DNA of 64,000 bases from Geobacillus icigianus (lineage in GTDB: Bacteria > Bacillota > Bacilli > Bacillales > Anoxybacillaceae): assembly GCF_000750005.1 (NCBI RefSeq), contig NZ_JPYA01000126.1, positions 12,273 through 76,272 of the forward strand, given 5' to 3'. Position 1 is the first letter of the stretch. The number at the start of each line of letters is the position of its first letter. This document shows positions 1 to 8,729 of this stretch, piece by piece. The position numbers and the translations under genes were made by a program. The notes beneath the pieces were generated by a model. It was not told where the DNA came from. It saw nothing but the letters and a program-made list of their open reading frames with translations, and ran no database searches.

Positions 1-26
1 CCAGCGGGGTGAAAGGGGGAAGAGCG

Positions 27-788
27 ATGGCGTTGCAGCTTTTGGAAACCGCTGACTATACCGAGATGAGCCGCCGGGCAGCGGACATCATCATCAAACA
101 AGTCAAGGAAAAGCCGAATGCCGTTCTCGGCTTGGCGACCGGCTCGACCGTGCTCGGTGTGTACCGCCAATTGGCCGCCGATCATCGGCAACATGGGACA
201 TCGTATCGGCTCGTGCGCACGGTCAATTTGGATGAGTATGTCGGGCTCGGTCCGGATCATCCGAACAGCTATCGCTATTATATGAATCAGCATTTGTTTG
301 CCCACTTGGACATCCCGCTTCACGAGACGCATGTGCCGGATGGCTTGGCTGCTGATCTTGACGAAGAATGCCGCCGCTACGAGCGGCTCATCGATGAATT
401 GGGCGGCATCGATTTGCAGCTCTTAGGCATCGGCCGCAACGGCCATATCGGCTTTAACGAGCCGGGAACGCCGTTTTCATCGCCGACTCATGTCGTCAAG
501 CTCGCCCCGTTGACGCGCGAAGCGAACGCCCGCTTTTTCCCGTCGTTGGATGATGTGCCGCGCTATGCCATAACGATGGGAATTGCGACCATTTTGCGGA
601 GCCGCCGCATCGTGCTGTTGGCGTCAGGGGAGGAAAAAGCGGAAGCCATTGCCCGGCTTCTCGAAGGCGTTGTCACACCGGATTGGCCGGCTTCGGCGCT
701 TCACCTTCATCCGGACGTGACGATCATCGCCGACTGCGCGGCGCTCTCGCTCATCCCAAAGGAAAAGCGGAAAGGGGATGCGCCATGA
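27..788 (+). CDS. nagB: Glucosamine-6-phosphate deaminase
   Basis: Converts glucosamine-6-phosphate to fructose-6-phosphate and ammonia in the cytosol, the last committed step of N-acetylglucosamine use. The 253-residue protein has the family blocks LGLATGS (34-40), NLDEYVG (67-73, with the catalytic Asp region) and GIGRNGHIGFNEPG (134-147, with the His/Glu pair). The ATG at 27 follows a purine-rich Shine-Dalgarno (SD) stretch at 12-20; an in-frame GTG at 9 has no SD. The stop overlaps the start of the GntR gene, so the two are translationally coupled. The start of the operon, probably nagA, lies outside the window. Confidence 0.96.
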   Translation: MALQLLETADYTEMSRRAADIIIKQVKEKPNAVLGLATGSTVLGVYRQLAADHRQHGTSYRLVRTVNLDEYVGLGPDHPNSYRYYMNQHLFAHLDIPLHETHVPDGLAADLDEECRRYERLIDELGGIDLQLLGIGRNGHIGFNEPGTPFSSPTHVVKLAPLTREANARFFPSLDDVPRYAITMGIATILRSRRIVLLASGEEKAEAIARLLEGVVTPDWPASALHLHPDVTIIADCAALSLIPKEKRKGDAP

Positions 789-1516
789 TCGATAAACAGT
801 CGCCGATTCCGATTTACTATCAGCTCGAGCAATATATAAAAGAAAAAATCGAAAAAGGAGAGTGGCGGCCGGGCGAGATGATCCCGTCGGAGCGGGAGTG
901 GGCAGAAACGTATGACATCAGCCGGATGACCGTTCGGCAGGCGGTCAACAATTTAGTGAACGATGGCTATCTCGTCCGCCGGCGCGGGAAAGGAACGTTT
1001 GTCGCCGCCAAAAAAATCGAGCAGCCGCTGAAAGGGCTGACGAGCTTTTCCGAAGATATGCGGGCGCGCGGCATGGAGCCCGGCACGATCGTCCTCCGCT
1101 TTGAGACCGTTCCCGCTTCCGAGAAGCTGGCTGAAGGACTTGGCGTCACAAAAGGCGATGACCTTTATGAAGTCCGCCGCCTCCGGTTGGCCGATGGCTT
1201 GCCGATGGCGCTGGAGACGCTCTACATTCCCGTCCATCTTGTTCCCGGGCTGACGCGTGATGTTGTAAGCGGTTCCGTCTATGAATTTATCGAAAAGGAA
1301 ACAGGATTGATCATCGGTTCTGCTGTTCAAACATTGGAAGCGTCCGTCGCCCGCAAGCTGGAGGCTGAGCATTTGCAAGTGAAAGAAGGGGCGCCGGTGC
1401 TGCTGCTTGAGCGCCGCACCTGCCTTGATGACGGCCGGCCGTTCGAAGTCGTCAAATCGGTGTACCGCGGCGACCGGTACAAATTTATGATTGAAATGGA
1501 AAGGGGAGGAGTATGA
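785..1516 (+). CDS. nagR: GntR/HutC-family transcriptional regulator of GlcNAc use
   Basis: A 243-residue repressor with an N-terminal winged helix-turn-helix (about 1-75; ISRMTVRQAVNNLV recognition region followed by the RRRGKGTFVA wing) and a C-terminal UTRA effector domain (about 95-235). It resembles B. subtilis NagR/YvoA, which binds glucosamine-6-phosphate or GlcNAc-6-phosphate and represses nag genes. The ATG overlaps the nagB stop (ATGA). The longer reading from 683 lies inside nagB and is rejected. Its place between nagB and the PTS permease supports a local regulatory role; the specific ligand is inferred from the family. Confidence 0.9.
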   Translation: MIDKQSPIPIYYQLEQYIKEKIEKGEWRPGEMIPSEREWAETYDISRMTVRQAVNNLVNDGYLVRRRGKGTFVAAKKIEQPLKGLTSFSEDMRARGMEPGTIVLRFETVPASEKLAEGLGVTKGDDLYEVRRLRLADGLPMALETLYIPVHLVPGLTRDVVSGSVYEFIEKETGLIIGSAVQTLEASVARKLEAEHLQVKEGAPVLLLERRTCLDDGRPFEVVKSVYRGDRYKFMIEMERGGV

Positions 1517-2880
1517 ATGTTAGGCTTTTTGCAGCGGCTTGGAAAAGCGTTAATGCTGCCGATTGCCGTTTTGCCGGCGGCTGGATTGTTGCTTCGACTC
1601 GGCAAGCCGGATTTATTAGATATTCCATTTATCGCTGCTGCAGGTGATGCGGTGTTTTCCAACTTGGCGTTGATTTTCGCCATCGGCGTGGCGATCGGTT
1701 TTGCCAAAGACGGCAACGGCGCCGCCGCTCTGGCCGGCGCGATCGGCTGCTTTGTGCTAACGAAGGGCGCTGCCGCGATTGATAAAGACATCAATATGTC
1801 TGTATTAGGTGGCATCATCTCCGGGGTGATCGCCGGACTTTTATACAACCGCTATCATGATATCAAGCTGCCCGACTGGCTCGGCTTTTTCGGCGGCCGG
1901 CGGTTTGTGCCGATCGTGACATCGCTTGTCTCGTGTTTGCTCTTGTTTTCGGCTACATTTGGCCGCCGATTCAAGACGGCATCAACGCGGTTGGCCATTG
2001 GATCGTTGGCGCTGGGGCTGTTGGCGTCGGCATTTTCGGGTTCTTAAACCGGCTGCTGATTCCGGTCGGATTGCACCATGTGTTAAACAGTTTTGTCTGG
2101 TTTGTCTTTGGCGAATATAACGGCAAAACCGGCGATTTAAGCCGCTTTTTCGCCGGTGACCCGGATGCGGGCATTTTTATGGCCGGCTTCTTCCCGGTGA
2201 TGATGTTCGGTCTCCCGGCGGCAGCGCTGGCGATGATCGCCGCGGCGAAAAAAGAGCGGCGCAAAGCGGTCGCGGGCGCGCTCCTTGGCGTGGCGTTAAC
2301 ATCGTTTTTAACTGGGATTACGGAACCGATCGAATTTTTGTTTATGTTTTTATCGCCGCTCTTGTACGTCGTTCATGCCGTGTTGACCGGCTTGTCGCTC
2401 GCAGTGGCGACGGCGCTTGACATCCACCACGGGTTTACGTTCTCGGCTGGGGCGATTGACTTTTTCTTAAACTACGGCATTGCGAAAAAACCGTATTTGT
2501 TGATTGTTCAAGGACTCATCTATGCCGTGATCTATTTCGTTGTCTTCTATTTCTTGATTACGAAGCTGGATTTAAAAACGCCGGGGCGTGAAGACGACGT
2601 AGAAGGCGAGTTTACCGACAGCGAAGCGGCGCAGTCGGGCGTCAAATACGAGGACCTTGCTGCAAACTATATCGAAGCGTTGGGAGGAAAGGATAATCTC
2701 GCACAAATTGACAATTGTGTCACACGCTTGCGCCTAAAAGTGAAAGACATGTCAAAAGTCAACGAAGCAGAATTGAAACGTTTGGGAGCGAAAGGTGTGC
2801 TTCGCCTCAACCAAACGGACTTGCAAGTGATTGTTGGCACGGATGTTGAATTTTTAGCCAATGCGATGAGAAAACGGTAA
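1517..2880 (+). pseudogene. nagE: N-acetylglucosamine PTS permease EIICB, frameshifted
   Basis: GlcNAc-type PTS transporter. The first frame starts at 1517 just after a GGGGAGG SD and encodes membrane segments of EIIC up to FVPIVTSL, then runs into unrelated sequence and stops at 2047. The adjacent frame carries the continuation from about 1933 (ALVFGYIWPPIQDG onward), the rest of EIIC, and a complete EIIB domain with the phosphorylated Cys in DNCVTRLR (about 2713-2736). A net one-base loss between about 1919 and 1935 explains the break. Both halves keep normal codon use, so this is either a recent mutation or a sequencing error. The intact protein would be about 453 residues. Confidence 0.88.
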
Positions 2881-3043
2881 AAAGCGAAATGGTTGGGCCG
2901 TTCAATGGTTGGCAAACATGAAACTTTTTTTTGCCCTCCACGTATGACTATAGAGGATGCGGTGCTCTGCCAAAACAACGTGCGTTGCTGCTCGTTGCGG
3001 AGCGGCGCGAGCCAATGAAAAATGGAAGGGGTCGGGGCGAGAA

Positions 3044-3664
3044 ATGAGCATGTTTGGAAAAGTCGCGGCCGATGTGCTTGGATTGAGCGACATCGGTTCG
3101 GTCATTCAGCCGAAAGACTACGACAAAGTCGATGCCGATGATTATGTGATGCACGAGGATGGAGAAAAAATCTACTTCCTTATTAAATCGAAATCCGATG
3201 AGTATTGCTTCACCAACCGTGCGCTCATTCATCTGGACGGCACGAGCGCAACAAGCAAAAAACGGACGCTGCGCCGCTACGATTACTACAAGCATCCGAT
3301 TTCCGACGTGTCGCTCGAGACGGCCGGAACAGTCGATTTGGACGCGGAAATCAAATTCAAAATCGGGTCGCACGCCTACTCGATTGATGTGCATAAAAAA
3401 CATATCGAGGAACTGAAAGATTTGTATAAATCGCTGCTTGCGATCGCCGACATTTGCCGCGAAAATGAAATGAAGCTCGACTATGCCGAGCGGAGCCTCG
3501 AGCTGGCGACCAAGGTGTTTGCCAATATGCGCGGCGACGGCGCCAATGTGTCGGCTGATTTTCAGGCCGTGAATGAATACGCGTTTCGATGGCTGACGGA
3601 AGCGAAAAAGAACTATACGGTGAAAGATTTCGGCTTTGTGTTTGAAAAATACATCGAGCAGTGA
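3044..3664 (+). CDS. yvbH: PH-domain protein, YvbH type
   Basis: A 206-residue soluble protein with a bacterial PH-like domain in about the first 120 residues (MHEDGEKIYFLIKSKSDEYCFTN region, then the RTLRRYDYYKHPISDVSLET strand region) and a helical C-terminal extension, as in B. subtilis YvbH. No catalytic motif is visible and the role in the cell is unknown. The ATG at 3044 follows a GGGGCGAG SD; the upstream in-frame extension to 2957 has no comparable SD and looks non-coding. The gene is monocistronic: it is followed at once by an intrinsic terminator and preceded by about 160 bases in which I see no feature. Confidence 0.8.
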   Translation: MSMFGKVAADVLGLSDIGSVIQPKDYDKVDADDYVMHEDGEKIYFLIKSKSDEYCFTNRALIHLDGTSATSKKRTLRRYDYYKHPISDVSLETAGTVDLDAEIKFKIGSHAYSIDVHKKHIEELKDLYKSLLAIADICRENEMKLDYAERSLELATKVFANMRGDGANVSADFQAVNEYAFRWLTEAKKNYTVKDFGFVFEKYIEQ

Positions 3665-3684
3665 GGAGATGAAACTTGCATTCG

Positions 3685-3722
3685 GGAAAGACGCCGGGCC
3701 AGAGGGGCGTCTTTCCTGTTTT
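3685..3722 (+). terminator. Intrinsic terminator of yvbH
   Basis: GGAAAGACGCC at 3685-3695 pairs perfectly with GGCGTCTTTCC at 3706-3716 (11 bp, 10-nt loop), followed by TGTTTTT. Confidence 0.9.
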
Positions 3723-3916
3723 TCAAAGGAACGCGTCGTTGCCAAACGGTGAAGGGGAGAAAGTGGAGGTAGGCAACGTGGCGGCATTGGACATCGCGGC
3801 GTTCGATGCAACGGTGCCTGCGGCGTTCCGTACAAAACACGGACACTGGAGCCGAGCTGCCTGACCGCAAAAATGGATCGATGACCGCCGGCCGCCAGCC
3901 TGCTGTAAATTCATAG

Positions 3917-3945
3917 TTGTCAAATGCCAAGCCTTGCTTTAATAT
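3917..3945 (+). promoter_or_regulatory. Promoter of the cobalamin salvage operon
   Basis: TTGTCA at 3917-3922 and TAATAT at 3940-3945 are separated by exactly 17 bases, a good SigA-type arrangement about 34 bases upstream of the riboswitch aptamer. Confidence 0.6.
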
Positions 3946-3978
3946 AAAAATGTCCATATCCGATAACTCAATCAACTC

Positions 3979-4160
3979 GCAGCAAGGTGCCGAAAAGGCT
4001 TAATAGGGAATCCGGTGGGAATCCGGAGCTGTCCCCGCAACTGTCAATGCGGACGAAATGAAATCGCCACTGTACGGACGGATGGCTTGTGCTGTTTTCC
4101 GTACGGGAAGGCTTCAGAGTAGGATGACGCATGAGCCAGTAGACCTGCCTTGCTTGCTGC
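3979..4160 (+). ncRNA. Cobalamin (B12) riboswitch aptamer
   Basis: The leader has the diagnostic B12-box elements in order: AAGGTGCC-GAAA-AGG, the conserved core around 4009-4042 (GGGAATCCGGTGGGAATCC, then GGAGCTGTCCCCGCAACTGT) and the 3' block GAGCCAGTAGACCTGCC near 4133-4149. The flanks GCAGCAAGG (from about 3980) and CCTTGCTTGCTGC (about 4148) can close P1. It precedes an intrinsic terminator and a ten-plus gene cobalamin transport and assembly operon, so adenosylcobalamin probably switches the operon off by transcription termination. Confidence 0.95.
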
Positions 4161-4237
4161 GGTTTCCGAATCTTCGGGGGGTGAGACGCGGAAACAGTCG
4201 CATAGGGCATAGTTGTGCCCATTGGTGGTCTGTTTCC

Positions 4238-4274
4238 CGCTCATTCCCCGACCGGACGGAATGGGCGTTTTTTT
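4238..4274 (+). terminator. Riboswitch expression-platform terminator
   Basis: CGCTCATTCC at 4238-4247 pairs with GGAATGGGCG at 4258-4267 (one T-G wobble), followed by seven T. It sits between the B12 aptamer and btuF, so it is the likely output of the riboswitch. Confidence 0.88.
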
Positions 4275-4308
4275 ATTGTCCATACATCATTGAAGGGGGG
4301 ACGTACGG

Positions 4309-5268
4309 ATGAAGCGTTGGAAATGGTCTGCGGCGCTCGCTGCTCTCCTCCTTTTGGCCGCTATGCTTGTTGGTTGCAGCAGCGGAGCGGGCAGCAGCGC
4401 CCAGCCGACAAAAAAAGAGGAGCCGAAAGCGGAACAATCGGCGTTTCCGGTGACGGTGAAAGACGGCTTGGGGGAAGAGGTCACCATCAAAGCGGAACCG
4501 AAAACGATCGTTTCGCTCATCCCGAGCAATACGGAAATCGCCTACGCGTTAGGGCTCGGTGAAAAAATCGTTGGCGTCAGCGATTTTGACAATTACCCTG
4601 AAGACGTCAAGACGAAAACGAAAATCGGCGGCATGGAGTTTAACGTTGAGAAAATTCTTTCGTTGAAGCCGGATCTCGTCTTAGCTCATGCGTCAAGCGC
4701 CCATAACTCGCGCGATGGCTTGCAGCAATTGAAAGACGCCGGCATCACTGTGCTTGTCGTCAATGATGCGAAATCATTTGCGGATGTGTACGCCTCGATC
4801 GAGCTCATCGGCAAAGCGACAGGAACGGTGGACAAAGCGAAGCAAGTGATTGAAGGGATGAAAGAAAAGCTTTCGCAAATCGAAGAAAAAGCGAAACAAA
4901 TTCCGGCGGACAAGCGGGCGAATGTGTGGGTGGAAGTGTCGCCGCCGCCGCAGCTGTATACGGCCGGCAAAGGAACGTTTATGGATGAGATGCTGCAAGT
5001 GATCGCGGCCAAAAACGTCGCCGGCGATTTGGAAGGCTGGCCGATGGTGACCGAGGAAAAAGCGGTGGCCTATAAGCCAGATGTGATCATCACGACATAC
5101 GGCGGGGCGAAACAAGTGCTCGAGCGCGCGGCTTGGAAAGATGTGCCGGCGGTGAAAAACAAGCGGGTGTATGATGTCAACACCGATTTGGTCAGCCGGC
5201 CGGGTCCGCGCCTCGCCGAAGGGGTCGAGGAACTTGCCAAAGCCATTTACCCGGAAGTGTTTCAGTAA
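4309..5268 (+). CDS. btuF: Cobamide ABC transporter, substrate-binding lipoprotein
   Basis: A 319-residue periplasmic-binding-type lipoprotein anchored on the outer face of the membrane. It has an N-terminal signal with lipobox LVGCSS (Cys about residue 23), a Lys/Glu-rich linker, and a class III (TroA/BtuF-like) binding fold: VSLIPSNTEIAYALGLGEKIVGVS, FNVEKILSLKPDLVLA and the C-terminal RPGPRLAEGVEELAKAIYP block. It is the first gene after the B12 riboswitch terminator and is followed by the permease and ATPase. Iron-siderophore binding proteins share the fold; the riboswitch and neighbours make a corrinoid substrate far more likely. Confidence 0.93.
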   Translation: MKRWKWSAALAALLLLAAMLVGCSSGAGSSAQPTKKEEPKAEQSAFPVTVKDGLGEEVTIKAEPKTIVSLIPSNTEIAYALGLGEKIVGVSDFDNYPEDVKTKTKIGGMEFNVEKILSLKPDLVLAHASSAHNSRDGLQQLKDAGITVLVVNDAKSFADVYASIELIGKATGTVDKAKQVIEGMKEKLSQIEEKAKQIPADKRANVWVEVSPPPQLYTAGKGTFMDEMLQVIAAKNVAGDLEGWPMVTEEKAVAYKPDVIITTYGGAKQVLERAAWKDVPAVKNKRVYDVNTDLVSRPGPRLAEGVEELAKAIYPEVFQ

Positions 5269-5275
5269 ACTACCG

Positions 5276-6289
5276 ATGTATATCATGGCCGTTACGGCGG
5301 CTGTATTTTCGCTGCTCGCAGGGGTATCGACAGGGTCGCTGTCGATTCCCTTTTCTTCTATTATCGAGATTCTCGCGTCGCAATGGCTCGGAATGCCGCT
5401 CTCGTCGGACGTTCCTTCCGACTGGGTGCCGATTGTGATGGCGATCCGCCTGCCGCGCGTCGTGCTCGCCTTTTTGGTTGGCGCTTCGTTGGCGCTGGCT
5501 GGGGCGGCGTTTCAGGGGCTTTTGAAAAACGCGCTCGCCGACCCGTACACGCTCGGTGTTTCATCCGGCGCGTCAGTCGGCGCGGTGCTCGTGATCTTCC
5601 TTGGCTGGCAATGGCCGTTGTTCGGCACGTTTACACTGCCGATCGTCAGCATCTTATGCGGCATGGCGACGCTTGCGGCCGTCTTGGCGTTCACCCGCGC
5701 CGTCGATCGGCGGATGGCGGTGGAGACGATCATTTTAGCCGGCATTATTTTCGGGGCCTTTTTTAGCGCCTTCATTTCGCTCATGATCGCTTTGACCGGC
5801 GACGAATTGCGGCAAATCATCTCTTGGCTGATGGGAAGCGTGGCGATGCGCGGATGGAAATACAGTGGATTGCTGTTTCCGTTTTTCCTCATCGGTGCCG
5901 TGGTGTTGATCGCCAACGGCCGCGAGTTGAACGCGTTCGCGTTCGGCGAAGCGGTGGCGCTTCATGTCGGCGTTGACGTTGCGCGCCGGAAAATCGTTAT
6001 TTTGACGGCGGCCGCCTTTCTCACCGGAGCGGCGGTGTCGGTGTCGGGGACGATCGGCTTTGTCGGGCTTGTCGTTCCCCACATCGTGCGGCTTTTATGC
6101 GGGCCGGACTACCGGGTGCTTTTGCCGCTATCGCTCTTGTACGGCGGGGCGTTTCTTGTGTTCGCCGATCTGGCGGCGCGGACGATCATCGAGCCGCGCG
6201 AACTGCCGATTGGCGTCATCACTTCGCTCGTCGGCGCTCCGTTGTTTGCCGTTTTGTTTTTCCGAAAAACGAAGCGAAAGTTGGGATGA
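5276..6289 (+). CDS. btuC: Cobamide ABC transporter permease
   Basis: FecCD/BtuC-type permease of about 337 residues with roughly ten hydrophobic segments. Family motifs include IRLPRVVLAFLVGASLALAG, FQGLLKNALADPYTLGVSSGAS and, near the C-terminus, GFVGLVVPHIVRLLCGPDYR, the loop that contacts the ATPase. The ATG at 5276 lies 7 bases after the btuF stop but has no clear SD; an ATG at 5285 is an alternative, and translation may be coupled to btuF. The stop overlaps the next start (ATGA). Confidence 0.93.
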   Translation: MYIMAVTAAVFSLLAGVSTGSLSIPFSSIIEILASQWLGMPLSSDVPSDWVPIVMAIRLPRVVLAFLVGASLALAGAAFQGLLKNALADPYTLGVSSGASVGAVLVIFLGWQWPLFGTFTLPIVSILCGMATLAAVLAFTRAVDRRMAVETIILAGIIFGAFFSAFISLMIALTGDELRQIISWLMGSVAMRGWKYSGLLFPFFLIGAVVLIANGRELNAFAFGEAVALHVGVDVARRKIVILTAAAFLTGAAVSVSGTIGFVGLVVPHIVRLLCGPDYRVLLPLSLLYGGAFLVFADLAARTIIEPRELPIGVITSLVGAPLFAVLFFRKTKRKLG

Positions 6290-7761
6290 CGATGCTGCAA
6301 GTGCGAGAGGTGTCGCACCGATACGGGACGACTCAAGTGCTTGACCGGGTGACGTTTTCCGTGGAGAAAGGGGAGCTGTTTGGCATCATTGGGCCGAACG
6401 GCAGCGGCAAGACGACATTGCTCAAGCTCATCAGCAAAGAGCTGCCGCTGGCAAGCGGCGAGATTGCCATCAGCGGTCGGCCGCTTTCCGAATTGTCGAC
6501 AAAACAGTGGGCGCGCTTGGCCGCCGTCCTGCCGCAAACGTTGGAAACGGCGCACGGCTATACGGTGAAAGAAACGGTGGCGCTCGGCCGCTACGCCCAT
6601 CAGCGCGGCTTGCTTCCAGCGTGGACGGCGGAAGATGAAGCCGCCGTTCAAGAGGCGCTCGCCGTTGTCGGCCTCGCCCACAAAATGGATGCGCCGCTGG
6701 AGCGGTTAAGCGGCGGCGAGCGGCAGCGGGCTTATTTGGCGCGGGCGCTCGCTCAAGAGCCGCAGCTGCTCTTGTTGGATGAGCCGACCAACCATATGGA
6801 TTTAAGCGGGCAAGTCCGGCTTTTGGACCGGCTTACTGCAGCGGCTCGTGCCCGCGGTTTGACGGTGGTCGCGGTCTTTCATGAGATGAACGTCGCCAGC
6901 CTGTATTGCGATCGGGTGCTCGTTTTAAAGGACGGGAAAACAGCCGCGCTCGGCGCGCCGGCGGACGTCATGACGCCAGCGCTGCTGAATGACGTGTTTG
7001 CCGCTCCGGTCGTGCGCCAAGCGCATCCAGCGGCGGCCAAGCCGATGTTTTCGTTTGTGCCGCAACATCGCGAGGAGAAAACGCCGCTCCTCGGTGGGCT
7101 GCGCCCGGTTTTTTTGGCCGATGCGGTCGTTCTTGCTTCACCAAGGCCGCTGCGCGTCTTGTCGTCCGCTTTGGTTGGCGCCGGATTTCAATGGGCGACC
7201 CATTTCGTCAACCGCCAGGTCGGGCTGGATTACGACTGCGGCGACGCGGAAGAGGAGATGCGCCGCTATTTGAAACGGCACGGCTTTTCCCCGGAGCGGA
7301 CGATCGGCATGATGACTGCCGTCGATGTCCATGACGCCGTTTGGCTTCAAGAGGAAAGGAAAGGGTGTTCGGCCGCGGTGTTAGTCACCGCCGGCGTCGG
7401 CAATGCGGTCGACGCGGCCCGAGCGTGGCGGCATCAGCCGGCCGCCGCGAAGCCGGGAACGATCAATATGATCATTGTCGTCGATGGGACGCTAACGGAA
7501 GCGGCGTTCGTGCAAGCGGTGATGACGGCGACGGAGGCGAAGGCGAAGGCGCTTGCCGAGCGGTCGGTTTGCGATCCGGAAACGCGAACGCTGGCTACCG
7601 GCACATCGACCGACTCGCTGGCGGTGGCGGCGACGCAAACAGGGCGGTCGTTTCCCTACGCTGGAACGGCGACCGAGCTTGGCCGCACGCTTGGCCGGCT
7701 TGTGTATGAAGCGACCATCGAGGCGCTCGATCGCTACGAGCGGCGGAGGGGAAAGCGATGA
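6286..7761 (+). CDS. btuD-cbiZ: Fusion: cobamide transporter ATPase + adenosylcobinamide amidohydrolase
   Basis: A 491-residue two-domain protein. Residues 1-240 are an ABC ATPase: Walker A GPNGSGKTT (35-43), signature LSGGERQR (about 141-148), Walker B LLLLDEPT (about 162-169) and H-loop FHEMN (about 199). From about 270 to the end it matches the CbiZ family, including the C-terminal GTATELGRTLGRLVYEAT block. CbiZ cleaves the nucleotide loop of non-native pseudo-cobamides to release adenosylcobyric acid for re-synthesis. Joining import and remodelling in one chain fits the salvage operon. The ATG overlaps the btuC stop, and the stop overlaps cbiB. Confidence 0.92.
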   Translation: MTMLQVREVSHRYGTTQVLDRVTFSVEKGELFGIIGPNGSGKTTLLKLISKELPLASGEIAISGRPLSELSTKQWARLAAVLPQTLETAHGYTVKETVALGRYAHQRGLLPAWTAEDEAAVQEALAVVGLAHKMDAPLERLSGGERQRAYLARALAQEPQLLLLDEPTNHMDLSGQVRLLDRLTAAARARGLTVVAVFHEMNVASLYCDRVLVLKDGKTAALGAPADVMTPALLNDVFAAPVVRQAHPAAAKPMFSFVPQHREEKTPLLGGLRPVFLADAVVLASPRPLRVLSSALVGAGFQWATHFVNRQVGLDYDCGDAEEEMRRYLKRHGFSPERTIGMMTAVDVHDAVWLQEERKGCSAAVLVTAGVGNAVDAARAWRHQPAAAKPGTINMIIVVDGTLTEAAFVQAVMTATEAKAKALAERSVCDPETRTLATGTSTDSLAVAATQTGRSFPYAGTATELGRTLGRLVYEATIEALDRYERRRGKR

Positions 7762-8729
7762 CCCATTTGACGGCATTGGCGTTAGCCTTGTTTTTGGATG
7801 CGCTGGTGGGCGACCCGCGCTGGCTTCCGCATCCGGTGCGAGGCATGGGAAAACTGATCGCTTCGCTCGATCGCCGCTGGAATAACGGAACAAAGAGAAA
7901 AGCGAAAGGGGTAGCGGCTTTGGTCGTCGTGTTGGCTGTTGTTTACGGGCTGTCGGCGCTCGCGGTGGCGGCAGGGTATGCGGTGTCTCTGTACGTAGGG
8001 GTGGCGGTCGAGTCGGTGCTCATTTTCACCGCCATTGCCACGAAAAGCTTGGCTGTTGCGGCGGAAGAGGTGCGTCGGCCGCTTGAAGCGGGCGATCTTT
8101 CCAAGGCGCGCCAGGCGCTGTCGATGATCGTCGGCCGCGACACCGAGCGGCTCGATGAAGCCGGCATCACTCGCGCCTGCATCGAGACGGTGGCGGAAAA
8201 TACGAGCGACGGCATCACGGCCCCGCTCTTTTACGCCGCCATTGGCGGCGCCCCGCTCGCTTTGTTGTATCGGGCGGTAAACACGTGCGATTCCATGATC
8301 GGTTACAAAAACGAGAAGTATCGCGAATTTGGCTGGGCGGCTGCCCGGTTCGATGATGTGTTGAACTATGTTCCGGCGCGGCTGACGGCGCTCGTGATGG
8401 TGCTTGTTTTCGGCGGGCGCCGCCTCCGTGCGGCGCTGGCGATTTTGTTTCGCGACGCCCGCCGCCATCCGAGCCCGAACAGCGGGTGGCTGGAAGCGGC
8501 GATGGCCGGTCTGCTTGGCGTGCAGCTTGGTGGAACGAATACATACGGCGGCCTTGTTTCCGTCCGGCCGACGCTCGGCGATGCGGTGGTGCCGCTTTGT
8601 CCCGCTCACATTCGCCGGGCGGTCGCGATCATGATCGGGACCGTGCTCGTGTTCGCGTTTTTATTATGGATAGGAGGGATGATCGTTGCCATGGCCAGCG
8701 CATGGGGCGAATCCGCGCGCGCTTTATGA
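7758..8729 (+). CDS. cbiB: Adenosylcobinamide-phosphate synthase
   Basis: A 323-residue integral membrane enzyme that attaches aminopropanol phosphate (or ethanolamine phosphate) to adenosylcobyric acid. It begins with the family pattern LFLDALVGDPRWLPHPVRGMG, has ENTSDGITAPLFYAAIGG in the middle, and the GWLEAAMAGLLGVQLGG block toward the end, with several membrane helices. It acts directly downstream of CbiZ, whose product is adenosylcobyric acid. The start overlaps the btuD-cbiZ stop by 4 bases. Confidence 0.94.
   Translation: MTHLTALALALFLDALVGDPRWLPHPVRGMGKLIASLDRRWNNGTKRKAKGVAALVVVLAVVYGLSALAVAAGYAVSLYVGVAVESVLIFTAIATKSLAVAAEEVRRPLEAGDLSKARQALSMIVGRDTERLDEAGITRACIETVAENTSDGITAPLFYAAIGGAPLALLYRAVNTCDSMIGYKNEKYREFGWAAARFDDVLNYVPARLTALVMVLVFGGRRLRAALAILFRDARRHPSPNSGWLEAAMAGLLGVQLGGTNTYGGLVSVRPTLGDAVVPLCPAHIRRAVAIMIGTVLVFAFLLWIGGMIVAMASAWGESARAL

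Noticed and set aside
1917..1936. Programmed ribosomal frameshift in nagE
   Set aside because: No slippery heptamer, internal SD or downstream stem seen at the junction; PTS permeases are not known to use one.
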